Source: an uncultured Bacteroides sp.
GTDB lineage: Bacteria > Bacteroidota > Bacteroidia > Bacteroidales > Bacteroidaceae
NCBI GenBank assembly: GCA_900766195.1
Contig: CAAFUN010000073.1
Coordinates: 1 to 37,778, forward strand
Reading direction: 5' to 3'
DNA: 37,778 nucleotides
Below are positions 1-8,700 of this stretch, in pieces. Position numbers and translations under genes: made by a program. The notes under the pieces were generated by a model, which searched no databases, was not told where the DNA came from, and saw nothing but the letters and a program-made list of their open reading frames with translations. Each line of letters begins with the position of its first letter. Within the stretch, counting starts at the first letter, position 1.

Positions 1-259
1 ATATTTCATTTTTATATAATTTAGTATCTGCAAGCAATTGCGGTGCAACAGTTTTAACAACCTCAAAAAAATGGATTGCACGTCCTATGGGATCTTCAAA
101 TATTCTATTCTTCTCTATATACTCATAATGAGTTTTCATTTTATCCTCTATTTTTTGAAAAGATTCTATAATTTTGTTTGTATTAAGCTTGTTACTCTCT
201 GTCTTTGTCGAGTAACATGAAAGCATTAATACCAAAAGAATTGATATATGTATTTTCAT
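1..259 (-). CDS. Lipoprotein of the tandem paralogous family, N-terminal part (cut by window edge)
   Basis: The reading frame starts with ATG at 259 and stays open for 86 codons to the window edge, so the C-terminus is missing. The protein begins MKIHISILLVLMLSCYS, a short hydrophobic signal with a lipobox ending at Cys15, so it should be an exported lipoprotein. The rest closely matches the intact paralogue at 1490-2149; shared stretches include KNRIFEDPIGRAIHFFE and VVKTVAPQLL. By eye about nine in ten bases agree between roughly 1-150 and 1885-2035, pointing to a recent duplication. Its ATG overlaps the stop of the preceding gene as ATGA, suggesting translational coupling. The family is not one I recognise. 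Its placement beside a Tai4-like gene suggests an immunity role, but this is inference only. Confidence 0.8.
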   Translation of the reverse strand, partial: MKIHISILLVLMLSCYSTKTESNKLNTNKIIESFQKIEDKMKTHYEYIEKNRIFEDPIGRAIHFFEVVKTVAPQLLADTKLYKNEI

Positions 260-1023
260 ATCTCTTTTTTTTGATTTAGATTTATATATATAAAACAGTT
301 CAAGATGGCATCAGGTACCTTGACAGTAGTATTTGCTTTACTTTTCGTAAGAAAATCTTTTTTATTTGTGAAATACACTTTTTCAATAGCTATACGATCT
401 GTAAAAACTGAATAGGGTTTGAAGAGCTTATCCAAATCCGATTTTAATCTCGAACCAACAAGTATTTTTTCTAACTCTCTATATTTTGAAGTAGAAACTT
501 TTGTCCCGAATCTTTTCGTATATTGTTCCGTAATTTCAATTGCTAAATCACCACTAGAAAGCAACATTAAAGAGATATTCCGCATTTTACTTAAATCAAA
601 TTCTTTCGATGACTCTTTCAAGATTAAACGCAAGGTTTCCATCTGTTGCTGATAGGTCATTTTATGATAAGGTGCTTTATGCTCTATACGTTTTTCGCCT
701 ATGGCACTTGTATCGGATAGAAAGGAAATCGGTGTCAATGAAATTTTATGGAAATCATTATACTCAAGGGTCACTGAAATGTTTCCGCTATTTTTGTTTT
801 CTGAAAAAATACATGAAAGGCTGGAGGTATCTTTCCCTGCAACAAGGAAATACTCCTTTTCTCTGAATTCCGAAGTAGATATTTCATGCGGAATAGTTTT
901 TGATTCCACAATAGTATCTTTTCCTCTATCGATTTTCGCTAAACTATTATTCCCATTAGAACTGTGCGAGCAGCCTAATGCTATAACGGTAAAAAATAAA
1001 ATTATAAAAGGTTCTTTCTTCAT
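256..1023 (-). CDS. Predicted lipoprotein of unknown function (255 aa)
   Basis: The N-terminus MKKEPFIILFFTVIALGC is a lipoprotein signal peptide with the lipid-attachment cysteine at residue 18, followed by a Ser/Asn-rich tether. The mature part mixes beta-type stretches (about residues 65-105) with a helical, Lys/Glu-rich middle (about 120-200). I recognise no catalytic motif or named domain. It sits 17 bp downstream of the Tai4-like gene and overlaps the next lipoprotein gene by 4 bp (ATGA), so the three are very probably one transcript. It shows no obvious similarity to the paralogous family on either side. An immunity or envelope-stress role is possible from context, but the sequence alone does not show it. 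Confidence 0.75.
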   Translation of the reverse strand: MKKEPFIILFFTVIALGCSHSSNGNNSLAKIDRGKDTIVESKTIPHEISTSEFREKEYFLVAGKDTSSLSCIFSENKNSGNISVTLEYNDFHKISLTPISFLSDTSAIGEKRIEHKAPYHKMTYQQQMETLRLILKESSKEFDLSKMRNISLMLLSSGDLAIEITEQYTKRFGTKVSTSKYRELEKILVGSRLKSDLDKLFKPYSVFTDRIAIEKVYFTNKKDFLTKSKANTTVKVPDAILNCFIYINLNQKKEI

Positions 1024-1040
1024 TGTTTATTTTTTATTTT

Positions 1041-1424
1041 TTATTTACTCATATATCTATCAAGGCTTTCTATAAAATTATTAAACTCTTTACTTTTGAA
1101 GTATTCTAAACTTAGCATAAAGATTCCTTTAGTTTTTTGATCCTCGTAATATGTGTCTTTATATTCGATCTTACTCACAAAAACTTTGGCTAAACTATCA
1201 ATCTTTGAATAAGCTGATGGAGCATAGTGACTCAATTCAAGATATGTTGCAGCAGAATTATCGTATTTAGACAGTTCGATTTCTGGATACCCATAAGAAA
1301 TACATTTATATAGAAAAAGCTCTTTTAGCATTTCTCGATTCTTATTATACTTCATACTATGTTTAGGTGCAGTACATGATATGACTGTACTTAAAGTGAA
1401 TAATAGCAATAAAAAGTTTTTCAT
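1041..1424 (-). CDS. Tai4-like (T6SS amidase immunity family) lipoprotein
   Basis: This 127-aa protein starts with a signal peptide and lipobox (LSTVISC, Cys17). Its mature part follows the layout I recall for Tai4-family immunity proteins. There is an early Cys in a helix (KCISYGYPE), then an Asp followed by AATYLELSHYAP and AYSKIDSL, and finally a C-terminal helix with KSKEFNNFIESL. Tai4 proteins are periplasmic inhibitors of Tae4 amidase effectors that cut peptidoglycan. A membrane-anchored lipoprotein form would suit protection of the periplasm. No effector or other secretion gene is in the window. The assignment rests on pattern memory, not on a search. It could instead be an unrelated small helical lipoprotein. 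Confidence 0.5.
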   Translation of the reverse strand: MKNFLLLLFTLSTVISCTAPKHSMKYNKNREMLKELFLYKCISYGYPEIELSKYDNSAATYLELSHYAPSAYSKIDSLAKVFVSKIEYKDTYYEDQKTKGIFMLSLEYFKSKEFNNFIESLDRYMSK

Positions 1425-1489
1425 AATTTATTTATCAAAATTTCCACAAATATAATTTGCATAGATACTTTTTCAATTCATGAAAGACT

Positions 1490-2149
1490 CTACTGTCCTA
1501 TTTTTAGAGTGTCTAATATGGAAACAGGCCCATTTTCATCTTCTTCTCCCCAGATCACATCATTTTTTAAACCGAGTATAGCTTCTCTAAAACGTTTATT
1601 CTTTAATTCGGCCTTGAGTATTAAATTATTATCTTCCAATAACTTTTCTAGGACAGTTTGTGTTTTTTCGTTTTTACTGTTTTTATAAATAGAATTTGAA
1701 ACGAAGTCATCTTGAAAAATGAAAAGTTTAAAGATATAATAGTCTATATCTCCACTTTTATATAGAATCAATACATGATTGAGCAAATCTGCATAATCAT
1801 CAATTGGCAGATTATATAAAATGTATACTACGTCATCATCTGTAAAATCGTTTTTTTGAAATGTGCTATCTGTTAAAAGACTCAATATTTCATCTTTATA
1901 TAATTTCGTGTTTGTAAGCAATTGCGGTGCTACAGTTTTAACAACCTCAAAAAAATGGATCGCACGTCCTATGGGGTCTTCAAATATTCTATTTTTCTCT
2001 ATATATTTATAATGTGCTTCCATCTTATCCTCCACTATTCGAAATAATTTGGACACTTTATCCGCTTTGGGCACGCTGTATTCTGTCTTTGCTGAGCAAC
2101 ATGAAAGAATCACTATCAGGATAATCAGGGTTTTGTTAAACATTCTCAT
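1490..2149 (-). CDS. Lipoprotein of the tandem paralogous family, intact copy (219 aa)
   Basis: The only complete member of the three-copy family in this window. ATG codons lie at 2149 and 2143; either leaves a good signal peptide ending in VILSCCS, with the lipid-attachment Cys at about residue 17. The mature protein is predicted to be largely helical. It contains DDVVYILYNLPIDDYADLL, a segment with LYKSGDIDYY, and a C-terminus ending SILDTLKIGQ that is shared with the frameshifted copy. There is no catalytic signature and I do not recognise the family. Copies at 1-259 and 2264-2942 flank it in the same orientation. Such arrays of small diverging lipoproteins resemble immunity-gene arrays, but a structural or surface role is equally open. 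Confidence 0.8.
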   Translation of the reverse strand: MRMFNKTLIILIVILSCCSAKTEYSVPKADKVSKLFRIVEDKMEAHYKYIEKNRIFEDPIGRAIHFFEVVKTVAPQLLTNTKLYKDEILSLLTDSTFQKNDFTDDDVVYILYNLPIDDYADLLNHVLILYKSGDIDYYIFKLFIFQDDFVSNSIYKNSKNEKTQTVLEKLLEDNNLILKAELKNKRFREAILGLKNDVIWGEEDENGPVSILDTLKIGQ

Positions 2150-2263
2150 AAATTATAAATTTAGTCGGATAATTTACCTTGTTAGATTTTCAATAACCTC
2201 ATAATTCACTAAAATCCGGATATTTGGAGAGATACTATATGAATATCCTCTTTGCTAAATACT

Positions 2264-2942
2264 TTACTGTCCTATTTTTAGAGTGTCTAATATGGAAGGT
2301 CGGATTTCGCCGTTTATTTTCAGTCCGCAATCAAGCTCGATGCCCCCTCCCTGTAATGTGCCACTCTTTAATTCAAGTATCTTTTCTCTAAAATATTTGT
2401 TTTCTGACTCAACTTTAAGAATTAGATTCTCATCCTCTAATAATTTATTAAGAAAAGCCTGTAATTTCTCATTTCCATAGTTTTTATAAACAGAACTTGT
2501 AATGCAGATATCCGGAAAGACGAAAAGCTCAAAAAGGTATTGATCTATATCGCCGTTTTTATATAGAGGCACTACTGAACTTAGCAAATCTGCATAATCA
2601 TCTACTGGTAAATTATATAAAAGATATATTACATCCCAGTCTGTAGAAATATTTTTTCGGAATGTTGTATCGGTTAAAATGGCTAATAACTCATCCTTGT
2701 ATGATTTAGTGTCAATTAAAAATTGTGGAGCTATTCTCTTTACGGTTTTAAAGAAATATTCGGCCAACTAAAGGCTCTTCCAATATTCCCTTTTTATCTA
2801 AGTAAGTGGAATAGGATACCATTTGGTCCTCTATTAGTTGAAATAGTTTGGACGCTTTGTTCCTCTCTGGCGGACTGTATTCTTTCTTCGCTAAGCAACA
2901 TGAAAGAATTAGGGTTAAAATGAAGAATAGATGTGCTTTCAT
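2264..2942 (-). pseudogene. Frameshifted third copy of the tandem lipoprotein family
   Basis: The first frame (from ATG 2942) gives a lipoprotein signal (LTLILSCCLAK) and a start like the intact paralogue, up to KKGILEEPLVGR, and then stops near 2748. The rest of the family continues in another frame from about 2767, beginning AEYFFKTVKRIAP and ending SILDTLKIGQ. Aligned with the intact copy (DPIGRAIHFFEVVK), the break lies at about 2750-2775 and behaves as a short indel that shifts the frame. Both halves are otherwise well conserved, so the lesion is probably recent. It could also be a sequencing error or a phase-variable site, although no long homopolymer or short repeat is present there. 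Confidence 0.75.
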
Positions 2943-3281
2943 AACTCTGATTAATAGTATTTATTATGGATGAACAGCCAAATATAAAACAAAAACCTAC
3001 CGATTGGTATGTTTTGAAGGTACTGAAAGGATGTGTATATGATAACATGTTAATAATCAATGTATTGGTCTCTGTTAATAATGTATAATTGTCAGTATGT
3101 GTTTCTCTATCTGGGAAATATTGAAAAAGACAATGATATTTGTTGAATATAGCTTGTAGCTAGCTGTGAAATAAGGACTTATATCTTGTGGTTGGATAAT
3201 CTGCCGTATCGATGCTGATAAAATCGGGGTTTATTAAAAAAGAATCTTATATTTGCATACAGTAAATGTAATTGGGAGATT
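2943..3281. other. Intergenic region between the lipoprotein array and the TetR gene
   Basis: About 340 bp with no convincing gene. It must hold the promoter of the minus-strand lipoprotein array and that of the TetR-type gene. I see a ten-base palindrome (TAACATGTTA, 3043-3052) and a direct repeat of TGTTAATAAT near 3049 and 3084. Neither is distinctive in such A+T-rich DNA. A clear promoter box for the array was not found. Confidence 0.4.
3248..3255 (+). promoter_or_regulatory. Candidate -7 promoter box for the TetR-type gene
   Basis: TATATTTG fits the Bacteroides -7 consensus TAnnTTTG and lies 26 bp before the GTG start. No good -33 TTTG is present at the usual 19-21 bp, so this is a partial match. 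Confidence 0.35.
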
Positions 3282-3884
3282 GTGAAGAATACGAAAGAAA
3301 GAATATTGAAAGAGGCTTTTTGCCTGTTTATGGTTTCGGGATACGAAAAAACAAGTATTAAAGATCTGGAATGTGCCATCGGGAAAACCAGAGGGGCAAT
3401 ATTCTACTTTTTCAAAAGTAAACAAGAACTTTTTGAAGCGGTTATTGATAAATATATTGTTGACACACAATCTGTTTACTCTAAGTTTGATATCCCTGCC
3501 CAAACCTCCCTCAAAGATTTTATTCATCTGTATATAGATGGCATCAGTAAGACAATGTCTAAAATGCTTTCGTTGTCTATCTTGAATGTCTATAAGTCTT
3601 ATTTTTCGTTGTATCTGGATGCCGCCCGGTATTACCCGAATTTCGCAGAAATAGCGGCAAAAAATTCATTGGAAGAGATACGGGTTTGGGAGATGATTAT
3701 TAAAGATGCTATAAAGGCGAAAGAGATACGTGTGGTTGATGAGCATGTTTATGCTGTATTATTCCGGTCGTGCTTTTTGGGACTTTCTTTTGAGAAATGT
3801 CTGTCTAATGGCTTAAATGTGGAGGAACTCTTGAAAATCTATCTTGATATATATGACACCTTGGTGTTAAAATCAGTACGTTAA
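3282..3884 (+). CDS. TetR/AcrR-family transcriptional regulator
   Basis: A 200-aa protein of typical TetR length. Residues 1-50 form the helix-turn-helix: KERILKEAFCLF, then GYEKTSIKDLECAIGKTRG and FYFFKSKQELFEAVI. This order of helices, including the F-Y-x-F-x-S-K-x-E-L signature, is diagnostic. The C-terminal three-quarters is the variable ligand-binding and dimer domain. The start is a GTG at 3282, chosen because the HTH begins immediately after it. It converges on the RND operon, with an ATPase remnant in between, so it could repress that operon, but no shared operator was identified. The AraC-type gene next to the efflux promoter is the better positional candidate. Confidence 0.85.
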   Translation: MKNTKERILKEAFCLFMVSGYEKTSIKDLECAIGKTRGAIFYFFKSKQELFEAVIDKYIVDTQSVYSKFDIPAQTSLKDFIHLYIDGISKTMSKMLSLSILNVYKSYFSLYLDAARYYPNFAEIAAKNSLEEIRVWEMIIKDAIKAKEIRVVDEHVYAVLFRSCFLGLSFEKCLSNGLNVEELLKIYLDIYDTLVLKSVR

Positions 3885-4147
3885 TCCAATTGCCACAATG
3901 GAATAATATTCAAAAATTCGTTTTCTATATCATCTTTATTGGAAGTATTTTTAGCAAGACCATAAATTAGATTGCTGTTGTCTAAATAGATTTTATCTAT
4001 CATGCCCAACCCGCGAATACCGCCTGTATTGTCTCCTAGTTGGTCTATCAGCCTGCTTTGCCAGTTGATTTCATCATACATGTATCGCAGGAAACTTTTA
4101 TCGGTTTCTCGAATTAGCTTGTTTTAGTGTTCAAATAACTTTTCCAT
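3881..4147 (-). pseudogene. Remnant of AAA-type ATPase (AAA_14/DUF4143 family), internally deleted
   Basis: Reading from ATG 4147 gives MEKLFEH, an in-frame TAA, and then NKLIRETDKSFLRYMYDEINWQSRLI. That resembles the usual N-terminus of these ATPases, just before the Walker A loop. The frame then jumps straight to DNTGGIRGL and KIYLDNSNLIYGLAKN, which belong to the C-terminal DUF4143-type part. The whole nucleotide-binding core, some 250-300 residues, is therefore missing, and the end is also truncated at the convergent TetR gene. In intact members (known family knowledge) a GxxGxGKT loop would follow the RLIG motif. The stop codon and the deletion together mark a dead gene. A 66-residue open stretch from 4081 is the largest piece left. 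Confidence 0.7.
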
Positions 4148-4468
4148 ATCTGCACGTTTTTCATAAAGATAACGGATTTTGCACTCAAACGAGTCAATAT
4201 ATCAAACAATTTGCACTCATGCTGTGCATTTTTGCGATTTGTCTATATCTTTTCAATAATGCCCCATAAACGACAAATAGGGAAAATTCAATTTACCAGA
4301 TATTTGATTAACAGTTAGGTTCGAATCGTTCTTTGAAATATTTGAAATTTAGTTTTATTAAAGAGATCTCTCAGATGAGTTTTATCAGTCAATGTAAATT
4401 TCAAATATTTCAAAGAATAATTTTAGATTTTAATGGGATAGCAATGTCATTTTATAGATAAATAGAAG
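4148..4468. other. Intergenic region between ATPase remnant and efflux operon
   Basis: About 320 bp without a gene. Its main content is the long inverted repeat at 4329-4417, listed separately. The rest is A+T-rich and shows no motif that I can name. Confidence 0.4.
4329..4417. repeat. 23-bp perfect inverted repeat with 43-bp loop
   Basis: The arms 4329-4351 and 4395-4417 are exact reverse complements over 23 bp (core TTTGAAATATTTGAAATTTA). The loop holds a smaller palindrome, AGAGATCTCT. It lies just downstream of the last gene of the minus-strand efflux operon, so it may act as a terminator or mRNA 3' stabiliser. It has no G+C-rich stem or U-run of the classic type. It could also be a remnant of a small mobile element. 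Confidence 0.75.
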
Positions 4469-5755
4469 TTAACGCCCCGTTACTTGTAAGTATTCAATAT
4501 GCTTTTTCTGATAATCGGCATACGATTCTACATATTTATCCCGGTTTTGTTGCACTAATGTCTGGGCATCCAATACATCAGTAAGCGTCACCGTACCTAC
4601 TTTGTAGTAATTGTTGTTCAGACGTAAATTTTCAGTTGCCTGCTCCACACCATCTTTTGCCAACAAAATCTGTTTGTATGCATCATCCAATTGGTTTTTT
4701 ACATTTTGCATCTGAAGCAATAACTTCTCTTCCGTATCATTCTTAGTGTTTACGGCAATCTGTTCCTGTATTCTTTGTCGCTTTATGGTATGAGATCCTC
4801 CCCACCAGCCGGATATGGGAACACTGACCGAAGCAAAAGCCATGCTGTTTTCACGCCATTTGTTGATAATGTTTTCACCATAATAAGTAGCTCCAATGGC
4901 AATGGTAGGCAAGTATTCTCCTTGTTTCATTCTTGTCTGCAGTTTTGCAGCTTCTACACTTTTATCAAGAAGTTTGCTTTCCATTCTTTCTGCCAAAGCC
5001 GTTTTATGATCCACATAATAAACTGCAGGAGATTCTACTTGCTCTATATCCGGTATAACAATTTCAAAATGATCGGCTTTATCCAGATCAATATTCATTT
5101 GCTGGCATAAAGACATTTTGAGTAATTTTATCCCGTTATCAAGATTGATACGGGCACTTTTTACTTCATTCTTCTTCAATTTTACCTTCAGTACATCATT
5201 CAGTGTTATCAACCCTGTTTTATAAGCCAGTTCCACATCTTTCAACAGTGTATCTAGCTGGGTGTCGATGATGTCGAGCGTTCTGTTCTTTTCATACAAG
5301 GATACCAGTTGCCAATACATACTTTCTGTATTCAGCACGACTTCGTTTTCTGAAAGTTTAGCTTGAAACCGATTAACCTCAGTACCTAAACTTGCCAGTT
5401 TGTTGCCGTTTATAATTCTACCGCCTGCAAATATAGGCTGCGTAACAGTAATGCCTGCCTGAAATCCTTTCTCTAATAGTCCCAATTGCATTCCCATCAT
5501 ATTCATAGATACAATGGGGTCTTTAGGCAATATCCCTGCGCCCGATGCACTGATAGTAGGGAAGAAATTGGTAAAAGCATCTTTTTTAAGTTGTTCAGAA
5601 GCTTGAATTTCCAACCGACTGTTTTTCAACTTACGATTATTTTCAATAGCAATTCTCTTACAATCTTCCAATTTGTATCGGTCTTGAGCCTCTGTTTGTA
5701 CAGAAAAGCAGAAAAGGATAAGACCTGTTATCATTTGTATACGATATATTTTCAT
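4469..5755 (-). CDS. TolC-family outer membrane efflux channel
   Basis: A 428-aa protein with a signal peptide (LILFCFSVQTEAQ, residues about 12-24) and the long-helix pattern of outer membrane factors. The second half repeats the first: DCKRIAIENNRKLKNSRLEI near the start, and AYKTGLITLNDVLKVK and YKVGTVTLTDVLDAQTL at the ends of the two halves. These G-x-x-T-L-x-D-V-L motifs are typical of TolC-like proteins. It would form the trimeric outer membrane duct of the RND pump encoded just upstream. Its ATG overlaps the pump stop codon as ATGA, implying coupled translation. It is the last gene of the operon. The transported substrate cannot be told. Confidence 0.9.
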   Translation of the reverse strand: MKIYRIQMITGLILFCFSVQTEAQDRYKLEDCKRIAIENNRKLKNSRLEIQASEQLKKDAFTNFFPTISASGAGILPKDPIVSMNMMGMQLGLLEKGFQAGITVTQPIFAGGRIINGNKLASLGTEVNRFQAKLSENEVVLNTESMYWQLVSLYEKNRTLDIIDTQLDTLLKDVELAYKTGLITLNDVLKVKLKKNEVKSARINLDNGIKLLKMSLCQQMNIDLDKADHFEIVIPDIEQVESPAVYYVDHKTALAERMESKLLDKSVEAAKLQTRMKQGEYLPTIAIGATYYGENIINKWRENSMAFASVSVPISGWWGGSHTIKRQRIQEQIAVNTKNDTEEKLLLQMQNVKNQLDDAYKQILLAKDGVEQATENLRLNNNYYKVGTVTLTDVLDAQTLVQQNRDKYVESYADYQKKHIEYLQVTGR

Positions 5756-8700
5756 AATTCTTCTATTTCCGGTTTAATTTTATTATCTGCGCTTCTGTAA
5801 GTATACCAATATAGCAACGGTAATATCGTTAGGATAAAGATCATCGAGATCATTGTTCCGAAACAAATTACCGTACCCATAGGTCCCCAAAGAGGACTCT
5901 TACTGATAATCATCGGGATAACCCCCATAGATGCGGCTGCAGAAGTTAAGAAGATCGGTCGCATACGACGTTTCCCTGCTTCAATGCAAGCATCCAAGAC
6001 AGAATGTCCTTTTTTAAATCTTAATTCTTCGATATAATCGTACATAATAATACCATTACGGACAATAATACCTATCAAACTTATGACTCCAAGCACAGCA
6101 GTTATACTGAAATCCATCCCCATAATTTCCAATCCAAGTACAGCTCCAAATATGCTAAGAGAAGTAGAGGCTAATATCAGAACGGCCAATTTTATTTTCC
6201 GGAAATGAAATACTAGAATGAAAAAGACAATGAAAATTGAACCAATCAGTCCTTTAGCTATTTTAGGAATTGTTTCATCATGAAAGTCTTTTACTCCTCC
6301 ATAAGATATGCTGATATTCTTGGATAACTCTTCGTTAGATTTCAACTTGTCAACCACAGCTTGCACCTCCGACTGCACTTTACTTACTTTTTCTCCTCTT
6401 TTTAGATCAACATAGACTGACAATGTTCTGATTCCGTTGCGGTGGGCTATTTGTCCTTCGTTCCAATCAGCAGAGATCGTTGCAATCTGGCGTAGAGGTA
6501 CTGCCGGGGAAACCAATCCGGATACGTATTCATTAGCAACATCTTCAGCTGACGGATCTTTCTTTTCCCATGCCGATTTAAGTACTACAGGTAGAGCGTA
6601 ATTTCCTTCCCATACTGTTGTAACAGGTACTCCACCAAAACGGGAAGCCATTCCTATTCCCAGTATTGCTTCGTTAACTCCCAATCGATTTGACTCAACA
6701 GGATCGAGCGTGACATTAATACCCGGCAACATTTCTTCAAAATTGGTGTATACGCGCAAAGGCTCATCCATCTTCTTTACTCTTATCATCAAACTGTCGC
6801 CAAAGCGCTTCAAATCTCGAATACTATCTCCTGATATTCTCACTTCGATGTCGGCATCAACTCCAAGTTGGTAGTCTAATTGTTTGAATTTGACAAAAGC
6901 ATTTGGATAGTGGTAAGCATATTTTGAAGCGTATTCGTCCAATATATCTTCAGTATCACTATTTGATTTGGTATTCACTATAAATTGTGCAAAATTAGCT
7001 CCCCCCAGTTTGGGTGCATATACCGTATGAAAACGAGGTGATCCCATTCCCATAAATGTGGTTACTGAAAGTACCCTGTTATCTTTATGAAGGATTGCTT
7101 CCATATCTTTCGCTACTACTTCTGTTTGTTCCAGCGAACTACCTTGAGGTAAATATATTTCTACGGCAAATTGGTTTCGTTCAGCAACGGGCATTAGTTT
7201 TAAAGGTAGGACAAGAGCGAGCGCAATTCCTCCTACAATAGAAGCAAGACCTATACAGAGTGTCAACTTTGGATATCTGAATACTTTCTCTATTAATCGG
7301 TTGTAACTTGATTGTATTTTTCCCAACAAAGATTTCTTATGGGGTTTATCCGGATTATTGGGCACATCACCTTTCAATCCTTTTTTAATAAAGAAATAAA
7401 GTAAAAATGGGATTAATGTAATGGCAATAAGAAGTGATACACCTAATGTGATAAGAATTGTCCAAGGAAAGGTCGTCACAAAGTCATACAATTGTCCGGT
7501 AAAAGTTATAAGGAACGGGAAAAAGGTGATACTGATGGCAAGTGTTGCAGAAAATATTGCTTTGGCATATTCTTTGGCACTGGATATGGCTGCTTCTCTG
7601 CGAGGGATACCATGATCTAAATTTTCCAAATAACTATCTACTATCACAATTGAATTATCCACAATCATCCCCAATACTACGACGAGAGCGGCTAGAGTAA
7701 CCGTGTTCAACTCTATCCCGAAGATTAGCATTAAGCCAAGGGAGATAAATATAGTTATTGGAATAGAGGACGCAGCGACACCGGCTACCCGTAAAGGTAG
7801 AAGAGTCATTGTAACCAGTATTACGGCAATAATGGCAATTAATAATTCTTTGAGAAAAGTAGTTGTTGAAGCATCAACTACTTTCGGTTGATCGGCAATT
7901 CGATTAATATGAATATCATCTGGTATTGTCTTCTCAAAAGCTGCTAAAACGGCATCCACATCTTTTCCGTATTGAACAATGTTATAACCGTTGCGCATTT
8001 CGGCAGACAAGATTAGACAATTTTTACCATTGTTTGTCGTATAACTCTCTGGTGACGGATATTCCCGAACTACGCGCGCTACATCTTTTAAACGGATATG
8101 ATTGCCCTTTATATCAGAGTAAACAATTTGTTCTTCCAGATCGGCTTCCGATTGATAAGGATGGGTGATGTGAATGGGAACTACCATATCGTCATTGTCC
8201 ACTTTTCCTGATGCGGTAATAAGGCCTTTTGTTAGTAAGGTTTTATACAAATTCAGGATATCAATGCCATAACTAGCCACCTTTTCTTTTTCTATATAGA
8301 TGCTTATTTGCTCTTTCTGCACCCCGTACCGACGCAGATTTGAAACCGATTCTACAGAACGTAATTTATCTTCGAGGTTTTCCATATAAACCTGCAGTTG
8401 CCTGTGGTTTTTGGTGTCGGATTCCATTGAAATAAGCAGGGCTGAGGTATCCCCGAAATCATCATTTGCAATTAAAGCTAAGACTCCACCGGGCAATTGC
8501 ATTTTAAATAGGGGTAAGCCATGCTTTATTTTAGACCAAACTTCATCTTTATTATTGATGTTGTCATTAAGCTCCACAAAAACATAGGCAATTCCGTCTT
8601 TTGAATAGGAATAAGTCTTTGATTTGTTTACCTCTTTATAAGTAAACAAATAACGTTCTAAGGGTCTGGTTAATTGCTCCTCTACTTCTGCAGAAGTTGC

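Noticed and set aside
38..220. Plus-strand open frame of 60 codons at the left edge
   Set aside because: It is antisense to the N-terminal part of the lipoprotein family member, whose near-identical copy at 1490-2149 supports the minus-strand reading.
701..1075. Plus-strand open frame of 124 codons
   Set aside because: It lies antisense to the 255-aa lipoprotein gene, which has a proper signal peptide and operon context; the plus frame has no protein-like features.
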